A stretch of 64,000 nucleotides of DNA, taken from Desulfovibrio subterraneus (GTDB lineage: Bacteria; Desulfobacterota; Desulfovibrionia; Desulfovibrionales; Desulfovibrionaceae). This document shows positions 50,722 to 59,944 of this stretch, one piece after another. A model generated the notes under the pieces. That model was not told where the DNA came from and made no database searches. It saw nothing but the letters and a program-made list of their open reading frames with translations. The position numbers and the translations under genes are program-made. The first letter of the stretch is position 1. Each line of letters opens with the position of its first letter. The stretch is from contig NZ_BLVO01000005.1 in the NCBI RefSeq assembly GCF_013340285.1, positions 1 through 64,000 on the forward strand. The letters are read 5' to 3'.

Positions 50722-51522
50722 ATGCATATTGGCAAAAAGATCAGAATGGAGCGTATCTTCAACCGTCTTACCAGCCGCACCATCATCGTGCCCCTGGACC
50801 ATGGCGTGACTGTCGGCCCCATCGAAGGACTGGTGGACATGCGCGAGACCGTGAACAGCATTGCCGAGGGCGGTGTTGACGCGGTGCTCATGCACAAGGG
50901 CCTTGTACGCTGCGGACACCGCGAAGGCGGCAAGGACGTTGGTCTTATCGTGCACCTTTCCAGTTCCACCTCCATGTCTCCCACCCCCAATGCAAAGACC
51001 CTAACCGCCTCGGTAGAAGACGCCATAAAGCACGGTGCGGACGGTGTTTCCGTGCATGTGAACCTTGGTGATGAAACCGAACGCGAAATGCTGGCCGACC
51101 TTGGCCGCGTGGCTGCGCAGGCTTCCGACTGGGGTATCCCGCTGCTGGCAATGATGTACGCCCGCGGCCCCAAGATTCAGAACCAGTTCGACCCCGAAGT
51201 GGTTGCCCACTGCGCCCGCGTGGCCGTGGAGCTGGGGGCCGACATCGTCAAGGTGCCCTACACCGGCGATATGGATACCTTCTCCCGCGTGGTCGATTCC
51301 ACCTGCGTTCCCGTGGTTATCGCGGGTGGCCCCAAGATGGATTCCACCCGCGAGTTCATTCAGATGGTGCACGATTCCGTGCGTGCCGGCGGTTCCGGCC
51401 TTTCCGTAGGTCGCAATATTTTCCAGCACAAGCGTACTCCGCAACTGGTCAAGGCGCTTCGCGGCGTTGTCCACGAAGATTGGGATGTTGAACAAGCCAT
51501 TGCAATAGTCGGCGAAGATTAG
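50722..51522 (+). CDS. 2-amino-3,7-dideoxy-D-threo-hept-6-ulosonate (ADH) synthase, copy 2
   Basis: 266 residues, the same length as copy 1 and aligning without gaps through the parts I compared. Core motifs kept: [42 protein letters not shown] and [14 protein letters not shown] with Lys177. The two copies differ at many scattered positions, so the duplication is not recent. Possible explanations are a heteromeric enzyme, different substrate preference (for example true fructose-bisphosphate aldolase in one) or differential feedback. Preceded by gaggg; 37 bp after copy 1. Confidence 0.87.
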   Translation: MHIGKKIRMERIFNRLTSRTIIVPLDHGVTVGPIEGLVDMRETVNSIAEGGVDAVLMHKGLVRCGHREGGKDVGLIVHLSSSTSMSPTPNAKTLTASVEDAIKHGADGVSVHVNLGDETEREMLADLGRVAAQASDWGIPLLAMMYARGPKIQNQFDPEVVAHCARVAVELGADIVKVPYTGDMDTFSRVVDSTCVPVVIAGGPKMDSTREFIQMVHDSVRAGGSGLSVGRNIFQHKRTPQLVKALRGVVHEDWDVEQAIAIVGED

Positions 51523-51676
51523 ACCTCCGGAGAATGGGCTTTTTGCCCTCTGCCAACGCGTTTTCACCGGGCATGAGGCACTTCTTGTGCGCAGAGCAGC
51601 GGTCGGCACCTTTGGCAGAGAGCAAAAATCCAAATTATCCGGAGAGTTGTCTAGTTTTTACAAAATTGGAAAAATC

Positions 51677-52648
51677 ATGAAAAAGGTATTGTTCAAGAGC
51701 GTCCCGTTCAACAAAGAGCACATTACGCTTGCTCTGGAGTCCGGCGTGGATGCCATCATCGTCGCAGCCGGCGACGTGAAGAAAGTGGAAAGCCTTGCCC
51801 GTTGCACTGTGATTGCCGAAGAGGCCATGCCCGTTATCGTCTTTGATTCCAAAAAGGACGAGGAAGAGGCAACGGCCCGCCTTGCCAAGGGTGAGAATGT
51901 GGCCATTGCACGCGGCTGGGAGATCATTCCCATTGAAAACCTGCTGGCCCAGTCCGACAATGTGACCGTGGAAGTGGCCACGCTGGCGGAAGCAAAACTG
52001 GCGGCGGGCATTCTTGAACGTGGAGTCAACGCCGTGGTGGTGCTCCCCGAAGGCGTGGAGGAGCTGAAGCAGATCGTGGCCGAACTCAAATTGTCGCAGG
52101 GCACGCTTGATCTGGTGTCCGCCACCGTCACCAGCGTGCAGAATGTGGGCCTGGGGCACCGTGTGTGCGTGGACACCATGTCCGTGCTGAAGACAGGGCA
52201 GGGCATGCTGGTGGGTAATTCCAGCGCCTTCACCTTTCTCGTCAATGCGGAAACCGAGCGCAACGAATACGTGGCCGCGCGTCCCTTCCGCATCAACGCC
52301 GGAGCCGTGCACGCCTATGCGGTCATGCCCGGCGACCGCACCACCTATCTTGAAGAACTCGCCTCCGGCGACGAAGTGCTCATCGTGAACCACGACGGCT
52401 CCACCTCGCTGGCGACCATCGGACGCTGCAAGACTGAGGTCCGGCCCATGCTGCTCATCAAGGCAAAGGTCGGCGGCGTGGAAGGCGCGGTATTCTTGCA
52501 GAATGCGGAAACCATCCGCGTGGTGCGCAAGGACGGTTCTCCGGTCAGCGTGGTTGTTCTGAAGGAAGGCGACGAGATTCTGGTGCGAACTGACGCGGCA
52601 GGCCGCCATTTCGGCATGCGTATTCAGGAAGAGATCAAGGAAGGCTAG
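51677..52648 (+). CDS. 3-dehydroquinate synthase II (archaeal type)
   Basis: 323 residues from MKKVLFKSVP; an in-frame extension of 30 codons lacks an SD and crosses the intergenic gap. Family motifs: VDAIIVAAGDVKKVESL, RVCVDTMSVLKTGQGMLVGNSSAFTF as a GxGxxVGxxS-type core, RPFRINAGAVHAYAVMPGDRTTYLEEL, and GRCKTEVRPMLLI. The enzyme oxidatively deaminates and cyclises ADH to 3-dehydroquinate using NAD. Together with the ADH synthases it replaces DAHP synthase and AroB. It lies 154 bp after ADH synthase copy 2, with no clear terminator between. Confidence 0.92.
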   Translation: MKKVLFKSVPFNKEHITLALESGVDAIIVAAGDVKKVESLARCTVIAEEAMPVIVFDSKKDEEEATARLAKGENVAIARGWEIIPIENLLAQSDNVTVEVATLAEAKLAAGILERGVNAVVVLPEGVEELKQIVAELKLSQGTLDLVSATVTSVQNVGLGHRVCVDTMSVLKTGQGMLVGNSSAFTFLVNAETERNEYVAARPFRINAGAVHAYAVMPGDRTTYLEELASGDEVLIVNHDGSTSLATIGRCKTEVRPMLLIKAKVGGVEGAVFLQNAETIRVVRKDGSPVSVVVLKEGDEILVRTDAAGRHFGMRIQEEIKEG

Positions 52649-52650
52649 CC

Positions 52651-53820
52651 ATGCCCGGTTCCAAATCCGACAAGACTGAAGATAACCCGCGCATGCTGGA
52701 AGTGCGCAGCGAGATTGACGACACGGACCAGCAGATACTCAAACTGCTGAACCACCGCGCCTCGCTGAGTCTTGAAGTGGGGCAGCTCAAGCGCGGAACG
52801 CAGGATGTGATCTTCAAACCCTTCCGCGAAAAGGAAGTGCTTGAGAACCTGCGGCGCGGTAATGCCGGTCCCATTCCCCACGAGCATCTCAGTTCCATCT
52901 ACCGTGAAATATTCTCCTCTTCCCGCGCTCTGCAGCGCCCGCAACGGGTGGCCTACCTCGGGCCGGAAGGAACCTTCTCCTACTTTGCCGGAGTGGAATA
53001 TCTCGGCAAATCCGTCGAATACCTGCCCCAGAAGAACCTGCACGAGGTGTTTCGCGCCGTGCATTCCCGCGAGTGCGAGTTGGGTGTCATTCCGCTCGAA
53101 AATTCGCTGGAAGGCACCGTGGGGCAGAGTCTCGACCTGTTTCTCGATTTTGAGCTGCACATTCAGGCAGAACTCTATTGCCGCATAAGCCACAGCCTGC
53201 TCACGCGGGAACGGTCGCTTGCGGCGATAACCACCGTGTATTCGCATCCCCAGCCTCTGGGGCAGTGCGGCAGCTGGCTGCGGGCGAACCTGCCCAATGC
53301 GCAGATAGTGCCGACTGAAAGCACGGCGGCCGCAGCACGGCGGGTGCGTGATGAAAAGGGCGCGGCTGCCATAGGCCACGGCAAACTGGCAGATCTGCTT
53401 GATCTGAACATACTGGCCCGCGGCATTGAGAACATGCCCGACAACTGGACCCGCTTTGTGATTATCGGGCCCAAGCCCTCGGACGGAGAAGGGCGCGACA
53501 AGACCTCGCTGCTGTTCTCCGTACCGGACAAGCCCGGGTCACTGGTGAGCGTGCTGCAGGTAATGGCCATTGAAGGCCTGAACATGAAAAAGCTGGAATC
53601 GCGTCCCATGCGGGGCGAAAAATGGCGCTACGTCTTTTTTGTGGACGTGGAGTCCGATCTCTCTGACGAACAGTACAAGGCGTTACTTGAGGAGCTGCGC
53701 GGGCACTGCCAGTCCCTGCGCATTCTGGGCAGTTATCCCTCCGGTCCCTATATTGATGTGGCTGCGCGGGTGGACGAAAAGAATCTGCAGTCCGTGCCGA
53801 AGACGGAAAGCGTGAAGTAG
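52651..53820 (+). CDS. pheA: Bifunctional chorismate mutase / prephenate dehydratase (P-protein)
   Basis: 389 residues, 2 nt after the DHQ synthase stop. An AroQ-type chorismate mutase (~15-95) has VRSEIDDTDQQILKLLNHRA and VGQLKR. The prephenate dehydratase domain (~105-285) has VAYLGPEGTFSYFAG, GVIPLENSLEGTVGQSLDLF and PDNWTRFVIIG. A C-terminal ACT domain (~290-370) carries the Phe-binding GSLVSVLQVMAIEGLNMKKL and ESRP motifs. It makes phenylpyruvate from chorismate and is expected to be feedback-inhibited by phenylalanine. The architecture is complete and normal. Confidence 0.95.
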   Translation: MPGSKSDKTEDNPRMLEVRSEIDDTDQQILKLLNHRASLSLEVGQLKRGTQDVIFKPFREKEVLENLRRGNAGPIPHEHLSSIYREIFSSSRALQRPQRVAYLGPEGTFSYFAGVEYLGKSVEYLPQKNLHEVFRAVHSRECELGVIPLENSLEGTVGQSLDLFLDFELHIQAELYCRISHSLLTRERSLAAITTVYSHPQPLGQCGSWLRANLPNAQIVPTESTAAAARRVRDEKGAAAIGHGKLADLLDLNILARGIENMPDNWTRFVIIGPKPSDGEGRDKTSLLFSVPDKPGSLVSVLQVMAIEGLNMKKLESRPMRGEKWRYVFFVDVESDLSDEQYKALLEELRGHCQSLRILGSYPSGPYIDVAARVDEKNLQSVPKTESVK

Positions 53821-53835
53821 CTGAAGGAAAATGTC

Positions 53836-55161
53836 ATGAGCAAGGTGATTGAAATTGAAGCACCGGCGTCCAAGTCGGTGTCGCACCGCATGGTGATAGG
53901 TGCGGCGCTGGGTGTGGGCGAATCGCGTCTTGCCAATGTGCTGGAAAGCGACGACCTGAAGCGGACCATGGAGATCATGCAGGCGTGCGGTTCGCGCATT
54001 GAACGTCTGGGCGACGGTCTGTACGCCATCAGCGGCGTGGCCGGAACTCCGGCCGGTGGAAGGGATGAGCCTGTTTCATGTTATGTGGCGGAATCCGGCA
54101 CTACCTGCCGTCTGATGACGGCCATTGTTGCGGCGGGCCTCGGACGCTTCCGCATTCATGGTGCTCCCCGCATGCACGAGCGGCCCATCGGCGAGCTGGT
54201 CATGGCGCTGCGTATGCTCAATGTCGGTGTGGAATGGGAAGGCAAGGCAGGCTATCCGCCTCTGATCATCGATACCGACGGCATGCCCGGCGGCGAGGTG
54301 AACATCGGCATGGACGAATCCAGCCAGTACCTTTCCGGCCTGCTCATGGCTGGCCCTTTGGGCAAGACCCTGACCATCAACGTGACCGGCAAGAAGGTTG
54401 TGAGCTGGCCCTATGTAGGCCTCACCCTGAAAGCCATGGAAGAATTCGGCCACAAGTTCCGCGTGGAAATGCTGGAAGACGGTCAGTGGGTGGAAAAGGA
54501 CTGGCGCACCATCCGTAATGTCGTTCCGGGCAAGACGCGTTTTGTGGTGAAGCCGGGCTTCTACCATGCCGGTGACTACCGTGTGGAAGGCGACTGGTCC
54601 AACGCATCCTACTTCCTCGGTGCCGGTGCCGTGGGCCCGAATCCCGTGCGCATTTCCGGCCTGCGTGCCGATTCGCTGCAGGGCGACAAGGCCATGCTGA
54701 AGATTCTTCAGGACATGGGCGCCAAGGTGGATATCGAACCCGACGCCGTGACCGTGCATCCTTCCCGTCTCAAGGGTATTACCGTGGATATGGGCGACTG
54801 TCCGGATATCGTACCCACCGTGGCGGCTGTGGCCGCCTATGCGGAAGGCCCCACCACCGTGACCAACGTGGGGCATCTGCGCATCAAGGAATGCGACCGC
54901 CTTGCCGGTCCTGCCGCGCAGCTTGCCAAGGCGGGTATCAAGGTGGACGTGCATGAAGATGGCCTTACCGTGCATCCTGCCGGTCGTGAGTCCATCAAGG
55001 CTCCGGCGGGAACGGTGTTTGAGGCTTACAACGATCACCGCATGGCCATGAGCCTTTCCCTGCTCTGCTTTGCAGGTGTGCAGGTGGAACTGGACGACCC
55101 CAAGTGCGTTGCCAAATCCTTTCCGGGTTTCTGGCGCAAATGGGCCAAGGTGTCGGCATGA
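53836..55161 (+). CDS. aroA: 3-phosphoshikimate 1-carboxyvinyltransferase (EPSP synthase)
   Basis: 441 residues; aagga 8-9 nt before the ATG. Two inside-out alpha/beta barrels. Substrate motifs: EAPASKSVSHRMVIGAALG (Lys/Ser/Arg), ERPIGELVMALRMLNVG, DESSQYLSGLLMA, DCPDIVPTVAAVAAYAEG (catalytic Asp) and LRIKECDRL. The usual class I LGNAGTAMRPL loop reads VAESGTTCRLM, a non-canonical variant at the PEP/glyphosate site. It joins shikimate-3-phosphate and PEP. Coupled to tyrA by an ATGA overlap. Confidence 0.95.
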   Translation: MSKVIEIEAPASKSVSHRMVIGAALGVGESRLANVLESDDLKRTMEIMQACGSRIERLGDGLYAISGVAGTPAGGRDEPVSCYVAESGTTCRLMTAIVAAGLGRFRIHGAPRMHERPIGELVMALRMLNVGVEWEGKAGYPPLIIDTDGMPGGEVNIGMDESSQYLSGLLMAGPLGKTLTINVTGKKVVSWPYVGLTLKAMEEFGHKFRVEMLEDGQWVEKDWRTIRNVVPGKTRFVVKPGFYHAGDYRVEGDWSNASYFLGAGAVGPNPVRISGLRADSLQGDKAMLKILQDMGAKVDIEPDAVTVHPSRLKGITVDMGDCPDIVPTVAAVAAYAEGPTTVTNVGHLRIKECDRLAGPAAQLAKAGIKVDVHEDGLTVHPAGRESIKAPAGTVFEAYNDHRMAMSLSLLCFAGVQVELDDPKCVAKSFPGFWRKWAKVSA

Positions 55162-55961
55162 GTGAGGGTGGCTTTGAAAGTGACTTTAGCGGCGGCAAAG
55201 TTGCCGTCATAGGTTCCAACGGCCGCATGGGCCGGATGCTCTGCACCCGTTTCAAGGCCGCAGGGTATGACGTAGCTGAAATTGACCAGCCTTTGACAAA
55301 TACGTCACTTTCAGCTGGACTGTCAGGGGCGAGTGTGGTACTGCTGTGCATTCCTGCGGCAGCCTTTGTCACGGTATTGCACCAGATAGGCAGCATACTC
55401 CAGTCTCCGCAGGTACTTGTGGATATAACTTCGGTAAAGGTACAACCCATGCACCAGATGCAGCACGCCTACAACGGCCCCATCGTGGGTACCCATCCTC
55501 TCTTCGGACCAGATCCGAAGGCGGACGAGGTGCGTGTTGCCGTCACTCCCGCAGAGGGAACTGACGAAAAGCATGTGGCCATGGTGGAAGACCTGTTCGC
55601 CCGCATCGGCTGCGAACCGTTCCGTACCACTGCGGAAGCGCATGACGAGGCTGCTGCCCTTATTCAGGGGCTGAACTTCATCACCACCGTTTCCTACCTT
55701 GCCACTCTGGCGCACAAGGATGAGATCACTCCGTATCTCACGCCTTCCTTCCAGCGTCGTCTGGATGCCGCCAAGAAGATGATGACCGAGGACGCAGAGC
55801 TGTTTGAAGGGCTGTTTGAAGCCAATCCCAGCTCGCATGATGCCGTCCGTTCCTTCCGTAACATGCTGAACATTGCCGCCGGTGGCGACATCAACGTGCT
55901 CGTAGAGCGCGCTCTTTGGTGGTGGCGTGAGAACAGCAATACGGGAGGGGTGCGTCATTAA
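55158..55961 (+). CDS. tyrA: Prephenate dehydrogenase
   Basis: 267 residues, starting in ATGA overlap with aroA. NAD-binding VAVIGSNGRMGRMLCTRF, LLCIPAAAFVTVL, then GPIVGTHPLFGPDPK (catalytic His region) and ALIQGLNFITTVSYLATLA in the helical dimer domain. It lacks a chorismate mutase or ACT domain, so tyrosine feedback must act elsewhere or be absent. It converts prephenate to 4-hydroxyphenylpyruvate. Followed by a strong terminator, which divides the operon into aro and trp halves. Confidence 0.93.
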   Translation: MSEGGFESDFSGGKVAVIGSNGRMGRMLCTRFKAAGYDVAEIDQPLTNTSLSAGLSGASVVLLCIPAAAFVTVLHQIGSILQSPQVLVDITSVKVQPMHQMQHAYNGPIVGTHPLFGPDPKADEVRVAVTPAEGTDEKHVAMVEDLFARIGCEPFRTTAEAHDEAAALIQGLNFITTVSYLATLAHKDEITPYLTPSFQRRLDAAKKMMTEDAELFEGLFEANPSSHDAVRSFRNMLNIAAGGDINVLVERALWWWRENSNTGGVRH

Positions 55962-55991
55962 CTGACCACTGGCATAGAGTATAGAGTTCTC

Positions 55992-56028
55992 AAACGCCGC
56001 GTTCCTCCCGGAACGCGGCGTTTTTTTG
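55992..56028 (+). terminator. Terminator between tyrA and trpE
   Basis: aacgccgcgttcc / ggaacgcggcgtt, a 13-bp perfect stem with a 4-nt loop followed by ttttttt. It is as strong as any terminator in the window, so the trp genes need readthrough or their own promoter in the ~145 bp before trpE. I see no good consensus promoter and no Trp-rich leader peptide there. Confidence 0.93.
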
Positions 56029-56171
56029 TTTCGGAGCAGGGCGGCAGCAAGATGGTGCAAGCAATCAGGAGCCGTCCGGCAGTAGAAAAAGCGGAAAACA
56101 GGCACGATACCGCACCGGGCAACCGGAGCGGGACAGATACAAACACCACAGGAAGTCAGGGAGACAACCGA

Positions 56172-57587
56172 ATGAACGTATTACTCAAGCAGACAGGCCA
56201 ATGGCTGGCGGCGGATATTCAGACGCCCATCAGCCTCTTCCTCGGACTGGTGGGCTCAGGGCAGGGTTTTCTGCTCGAAAGCGCCGAGGTCGATGGCCGT
56301 TGGGGCCGCTACAGTGTGATCGGGTTCAACTTCCTGCTCCGTCTGGGTTGCAAGGAAGGGAAGCTGGAGGTCGCATCGCGCGACAAGAGACTGGATTTTC
56401 TGAAGCAGTTTGAAGGCATGGATTTTATGGACGGCGTCCGCGCCGTGAACAAGGCCGTTACCGTTGAGGCAGCAGAAGGGTTCGACAAGCTGCCGCCCAT
56501 CGCGCGCGGGCTGTTCGGCTATTTCGGCTACGGTGCTGCAGGCATGTTCGAACCCAAGCTGCGCAACGTGCTGCCGCCGGAAAGTGCGGAAGCCTGCCTT
56601 GTGCTGCCGGGAACCATAGTGCTGTTCGACCATCTGTACAACAAGCTCTGCCTGCTCACGCTGGCAGACGGCCTGAACGTGCGCATGGACCGTGCCGCTG
56701 TGGAACGCAAGGCGGAGCCGCCGGACGTGGGACCCATAACCACCATTCCGGATCGCGCCACCTATCTGCGCAACGTGGACAAGGTAAAGGAACTCATCCG
56801 GCAGGGCGAGGCCATTCAGGTGGTCATATCCACGCGGTTTCAGGCGCCGTTTTCGGGCGAGCCCTTTGTGCTCTACCGTCGTCTGCGGCAGATCAACCCT
56901 TCGCCCTACATGTTCTTCATGCGCCTGCCCGGTGTGAGCCTCATCGGTTCTTCCCCTGAAGTGCTGGTGCGCAGCAGCAAGGGCGAAGTGGAGGTGTGTC
57001 CCATCGCAGGTACCCGTCCCCGTGGCGCTTCGGAGACCGAAGACCTCGCGCTTGCCGAAGACCTGAAGGCCGATCCCAAGGAACAGGCCGAACACGTGAT
57101 GCTGGTGGACCTTGGCCGCAACGATGTGGGCCGCGTTTCCGCACCGGGTACGGTTTCCGTGGACAAGTACATGCAGGTGGAGCGTTTCAGCCACGTCATG
57201 CACATGACCTCGTACGTCAAGGGCAAGCTGCAGCAAGGCAAGGATGCGCTGGATGTGCTGGCCGCCACCTTCCCCGCAGGCACCGTGAGCGGTGCGCCCA
57301 AGGTGCGGGCTATGGAGATTATCGCGGATATAGAAGCCCTGCAGCGCGGACCCTACGCCGGTGCGGTGGGCTGGATGAGTCTGGATACCGACAACGCCGA
57401 TCTGGATACCGGCATCCTCATCCGCACCATGTGGGTGCGCGACGGGCTGGTGCAGTGGCAGTGCGGTGCGGGCATTGTGCATGACTCCGTTCCAGAGAAG
57501 GAATGGGAAGAATGCCACAACAAGGCTCGGGCTCTGAAGGTTACCATCAACGGAACGGGGGACGGCGATGTTTTTGCTTATAGATAA
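56172..57587 (+). CDS. trpE: Anthranilate synthase component I
   Basis: 471 residues from the ATG at 56172 (cagggag ~7 nt upstream); an upstream in-frame extension looks non-coding. N-terminal FLLESAEVDGRWGRYSVIG contains the LLES tryptophan-feedback element. The chorismate-binding domain has RLPGVSLIGSSPEVLVR, CPIAGTRPRGAS, DLGRNDVGRVS and FPAGTVSGAPKVRAMEII. It uses ammonia or glutamine-derived ammonia from TrpG to make anthranilate. The 3' end overlaps trpG by 20 bp. Confidence 0.96.
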   Translation: MNVLLKQTGQWLAADIQTPISLFLGLVGSGQGFLLESAEVDGRWGRYSVIGFNFLLRLGCKEGKLEVASRDKRLDFLKQFEGMDFMDGVRAVNKAVTVEAAEGFDKLPPIARGLFGYFGYGAAGMFEPKLRNVLPPESAEACLVLPGTIVLFDHLYNKLCLLTLADGLNVRMDRAAVERKAEPPDVGPITTIPDRATYLRNVDKVKELIRQGEAIQVVISTRFQAPFSGEPFVLYRRLRQINPSPYMFFMRLPGVSLIGSSPEVLVRSSKGEVEVCPIAGTRPRGASETEDLALAEDLKADPKEQAEHVMLVDLGRNDVGRVSAPGTVSVDKYMQVERFSHVMHMTSYVKGKLQQGKDALDVLAATFPAGTVSGAPKVRAMEIIADIEALQRGPYAGAVGWMSLDTDNADLDTGILIRTMWVRDGLVQWQCGAGIVHDSVPEKEWEECHNKARALKVTINGTGDGDVFAYR

Positions 57588-58152
57588 CTACGATTCCTTC
57601 ACCTTCAATCTGGTGCAGGCCTTCCAGAAAACCGGAAAGAATCCGGAAGTATACAAGAACGATGATCCGCGCATTCTGGAACTGGCGGAAAGCGGCACGC
57701 TGGAAATGGTGTGCATTTCGCCCGGTCCCAGCAATCCGCAGAACGCGGGCCTGTGTCTGGAATTTCTGAAGCGGCTGCCCGTGCATGTACCCGTGCTGGG
57801 CGTCTGTCTGGGGCATCAGATTCTGGGGCATTTTGCCGGAGCCAGCGTGGTTATAGGGCCGCGCATCATGCACGGCAAATCGTCCATGCTTGAGCACGAC
57901 GGCACGGGCATGTTCGCAAACATTGCCTCGCCCATGCAGATAGGCCGTTACCACTCCCTTATCGTGAATGCGCACGAGGCACCGGAATTGCTGGAATCCA
58001 CCTCGCAGGTGCAGACGGACGACGGGCAGGTGGAGGTTATGTCGCTGCGCTATACCGACCGACCGTGGGTGGGGGTGCAGTTCCACCCCGAATCGGTGCT
58101 GACGCCCGAGGGTGAAACCCTGCTGGCTAACTTTCCCGCAAATATCATGTAA
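57568..58152 (+). CDS. trpG: Anthranilate synthase component II (glutamine amidotransferase)
   Basis: 194 residues, overlapping trpE by 20 bp. Class I amidotransferase: LLIDNYDSFTFNLVQAF, ISPGPSNPQNAG, nucleophile Cys in LGVCLGHQILGHF, and the His/Glu pair in GVQFHPESVLTPEG. Delivers ammonia to TrpE. It is not fused to trpD, unlike in E. coli; trpD follows directly. Confidence 0.95.
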   Translation: MFLLIDNYDSFTFNLVQAFQKTGKNPEVYKNDDPRILELAESGTLEMVCISPGPSNPQNAGLCLEFLKRLPVHVPVLGVCLGHQILGHFAGASVVIGPRIMHGKSSMLEHDGTGMFANIASPMQIGRYHSLIVNAHEAPELLESTSQVQTDDGQVEVMSLRYTDRPWVGVQFHPESVLTPEGETLLANFPANIM

Positions 58153-58162
58153 GGAGGCTGCT

Positions 58163-59158
58163 GTGAAAACCGTAGAGATTCTCGAAACTCTGGCGGAAGG
58201 CAACGACCTGTCCGCAGAGATGGCAACAGTGGCCTTTACCCGTCTGATGGACGGGGAGATGAGCGCCGCTCAGGCCGGAGCCTTTCTCATGGGCCTTCGG
58301 CAGAAAGGCGAAACCGCGCTGGAAATGGCAACCGCCGTTTCCGTGTGTCTGGACCGCGCCCGTCTGGTGACGGGGCTTTCCGGCAAACGCATGGACCCCG
58401 TGGGCACGGGCGGCGACGGCAGAAACAGCTTCAACTGTTCCACTGCCACGGCGCTCACGCTGGCGGGTATGGGCTATCAGGTGACCAAGCACGGCAACAG
58501 GGCGGTTTCTTCCTCCTGCGGCAGTGCAGATGCCGTGGACGGCATGGGCATGCCCATGCTGCAGGAGCCGCAGGACCTGCGCGGCGAACTGGCCAGACGC
58601 AATTTCGTGTTCCTGTTCGCCCCGTACTTCCACCCCGCATTCAAGCACATCATGCCCGTGCGGCAGGAACTGGGCATGCGCACCCTGTTCAATCTGCTGG
58701 GGCCGCTGCTCAACCCCGCGCGTCCCACGCACCAGCTGCTGGGCGTTGCGCGTCCCGAATACATGCAGCTCATGGCGGATGCGCTGGCCCTTTCCGGCAT
58801 TGAACGGGCCGCCGTTGTGCACGGTGCGGGAGGCTATGACGAACTCACCCCCATGGGCCCCGCACAGGTGGTGATGGTGGAAGGGCGCACAACCCGCTCT
58901 CTGTCCATTGATCCGGCAGCCTATGGCATTGCCCCGTGCAGGCCCGAGGAACTGGCCGTTTCCGGCAAGGAGCAGGGGCTGGCCGTGCTGAAGGAACTGC
59001 TCGCGGGCGAAGGCCCCGCAGCCATGCGCGAAATGCTGGTCTTCAACGTGGGGGTTGCCGTGCACCTGCTGGAAGACGGCAGAGATATGGCCCAGTGCAT
59101 GACCATGGCACGCGACGCGGTCATGGCCGGAGCAGGCGGGAAGGTGATTCATGCTTGA
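58163..59158 (+). CDS. trpD: Anthranilate phosphoribosyltransferase
   Basis: 331 residues from the GTG at 58163, with aaggagg 5 nt upstream; the longer frame inside trpG is rejected. PRPP/metal motifs: DPVGTGGDGRNSFNCSTATAL, KHGNRAVSSSCGSADAVD, FLFAPYFHPAFKHIMPVRQE and RTLFNLLGPLLNPARP. It attaches phosphoribose to anthranilate. It overlaps trpC by 8 bp. Confidence 0.95.
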   Translation: MKTVEILETLAEGNDLSAEMATVAFTRLMDGEMSAAQAGAFLMGLRQKGETALEMATAVSVCLDRARLVTGLSGKRMDPVGTGGDGRNSFNCSTATALTLAGMGYQVTKHGNRAVSSSCGSADAVDGMGMPMLQEPQDLRGELARRNFVFLFAPYFHPAFKHIMPVRQELGMRTLFNLLGPLLNPARPTHQLLGVARPEYMQLMADALALSGIERAAVVHGAGGYDELTPMGPAQVVMVEGRTTRSLSIDPAAYGIAPCRPEELAVSGKEQGLAVLKELLAGEGPAAMREMLVFNVGVAVHLLEDGRDMAQCMTMARDAVMAGAGGKVIHA

Positions 59159-59912
59159 GCGTTTTCGTACCGCCAAGGCCGGAGAAATCCGCGCTCTGGA
59201 AGCGCTTGCCGCACAAAAGGCCATGCCCGCTCCCTTTACGGGGGCTCGGCCCGCGTTCGGCGCGGCGCTGCAGCAGCCGGGGCTGAGTGCCATATGCGAA
59301 TACAAGCGGGCTTCTCCCTCAAAGGGCGAAATCGAGATGGCGCTCTCTCCCGAAGAGGTGGCGCGGCAGTATCAGGAAGGCGGGGCGAGCGCCCTGTCCG
59401 TGCTGACGGAAGAGGTCTACTTCAAGGGCGACCTTGCGTTTCTCGACCGCATGACCTTTACGGGGCTGCCCCTGCTGCGCAAGGATTTCATCTTTCACCC
59501 CCTGCAGGTGACGCGCACGGCGGCAACACCGGCTTCCGCTCTGTTGCTCATAGTGCGTATGTTCAATGATACAGGTGTGTTGCGTGAACTTCTGGACATG
59601 ACTCATGCCCTTGGCATGGAAGCCGTAGTGGAGGTGTTTGATGAAAAAGATCTGGAAATGGCCCGCGAGGTCGGTTCGCGAATCATACAGGTGAACAACA
59701 GAAATCTGGATACCTTGCAAACTGACCTTGCCATTTGCGGGCGACTGGTGCAGGACCGAAGCATAGCTGAAGTTTGGATAGCCGCCAGCGGTATATCCAC
59801 CCCGGAGGACAGGCTGCATGTTGCCGCTCTGGGATATGACGCAATGCTGGTGGGCACCGCGCTCATGCAGGGAGGCGCTCCGAAAAGGGCGCTGCAAACC
59901 CTGCTGGCGTAA
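59151..59912 (+). CDS. trpC: Indole-3-glycerol phosphate synthase
   Basis: 253 residues, starting 8 bp before the trpD stop. TIM barrel with ICEYKRASPSKGEIE, ALSVLTEEVYFKGDLAFL, LLRKDFIFHPLQV, VEVFDEKDLEMA, IIQVNNRNLDTL and AASGISTPED. Residues for ring closure and decarboxylation (Lys in EYKRASPS, Lys in RKDF, Glu in VEVFDE) are present. It is separate from trpF, whereas E. coli has a fused TrpCF. Confidence 0.95.
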   Translation: MLERFRTAKAGEIRALEALAAQKAMPAPFTGARPAFGAALQQPGLSAICEYKRASPSKGEIEMALSPEEVARQYQEGGASALSVLTEEVYFKGDLAFLDRMTFTGLPLLRKDFIFHPLQVTRTAATPASALLLIVRMFNDTGVLRELLDMTHALGMEAVVEVFDEKDLEMAREVGSRIIQVNNRNLDTLQTDLAICGRLVQDRSIAEVWIAASGISTPEDRLHVAALGYDAMLVGTALMQGGAPKRALQTLLA

Positions 59913-59944
59913 GGCTCTGCAGCAGGCAAGGAGAACAGGAAATC

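Noticed and set aside
55962-56171. A second (trp) leader peptide before trpE
   Set aside because: The frame running into trpE from 56052 has no tryptophan codons and there is no second terminator after it.
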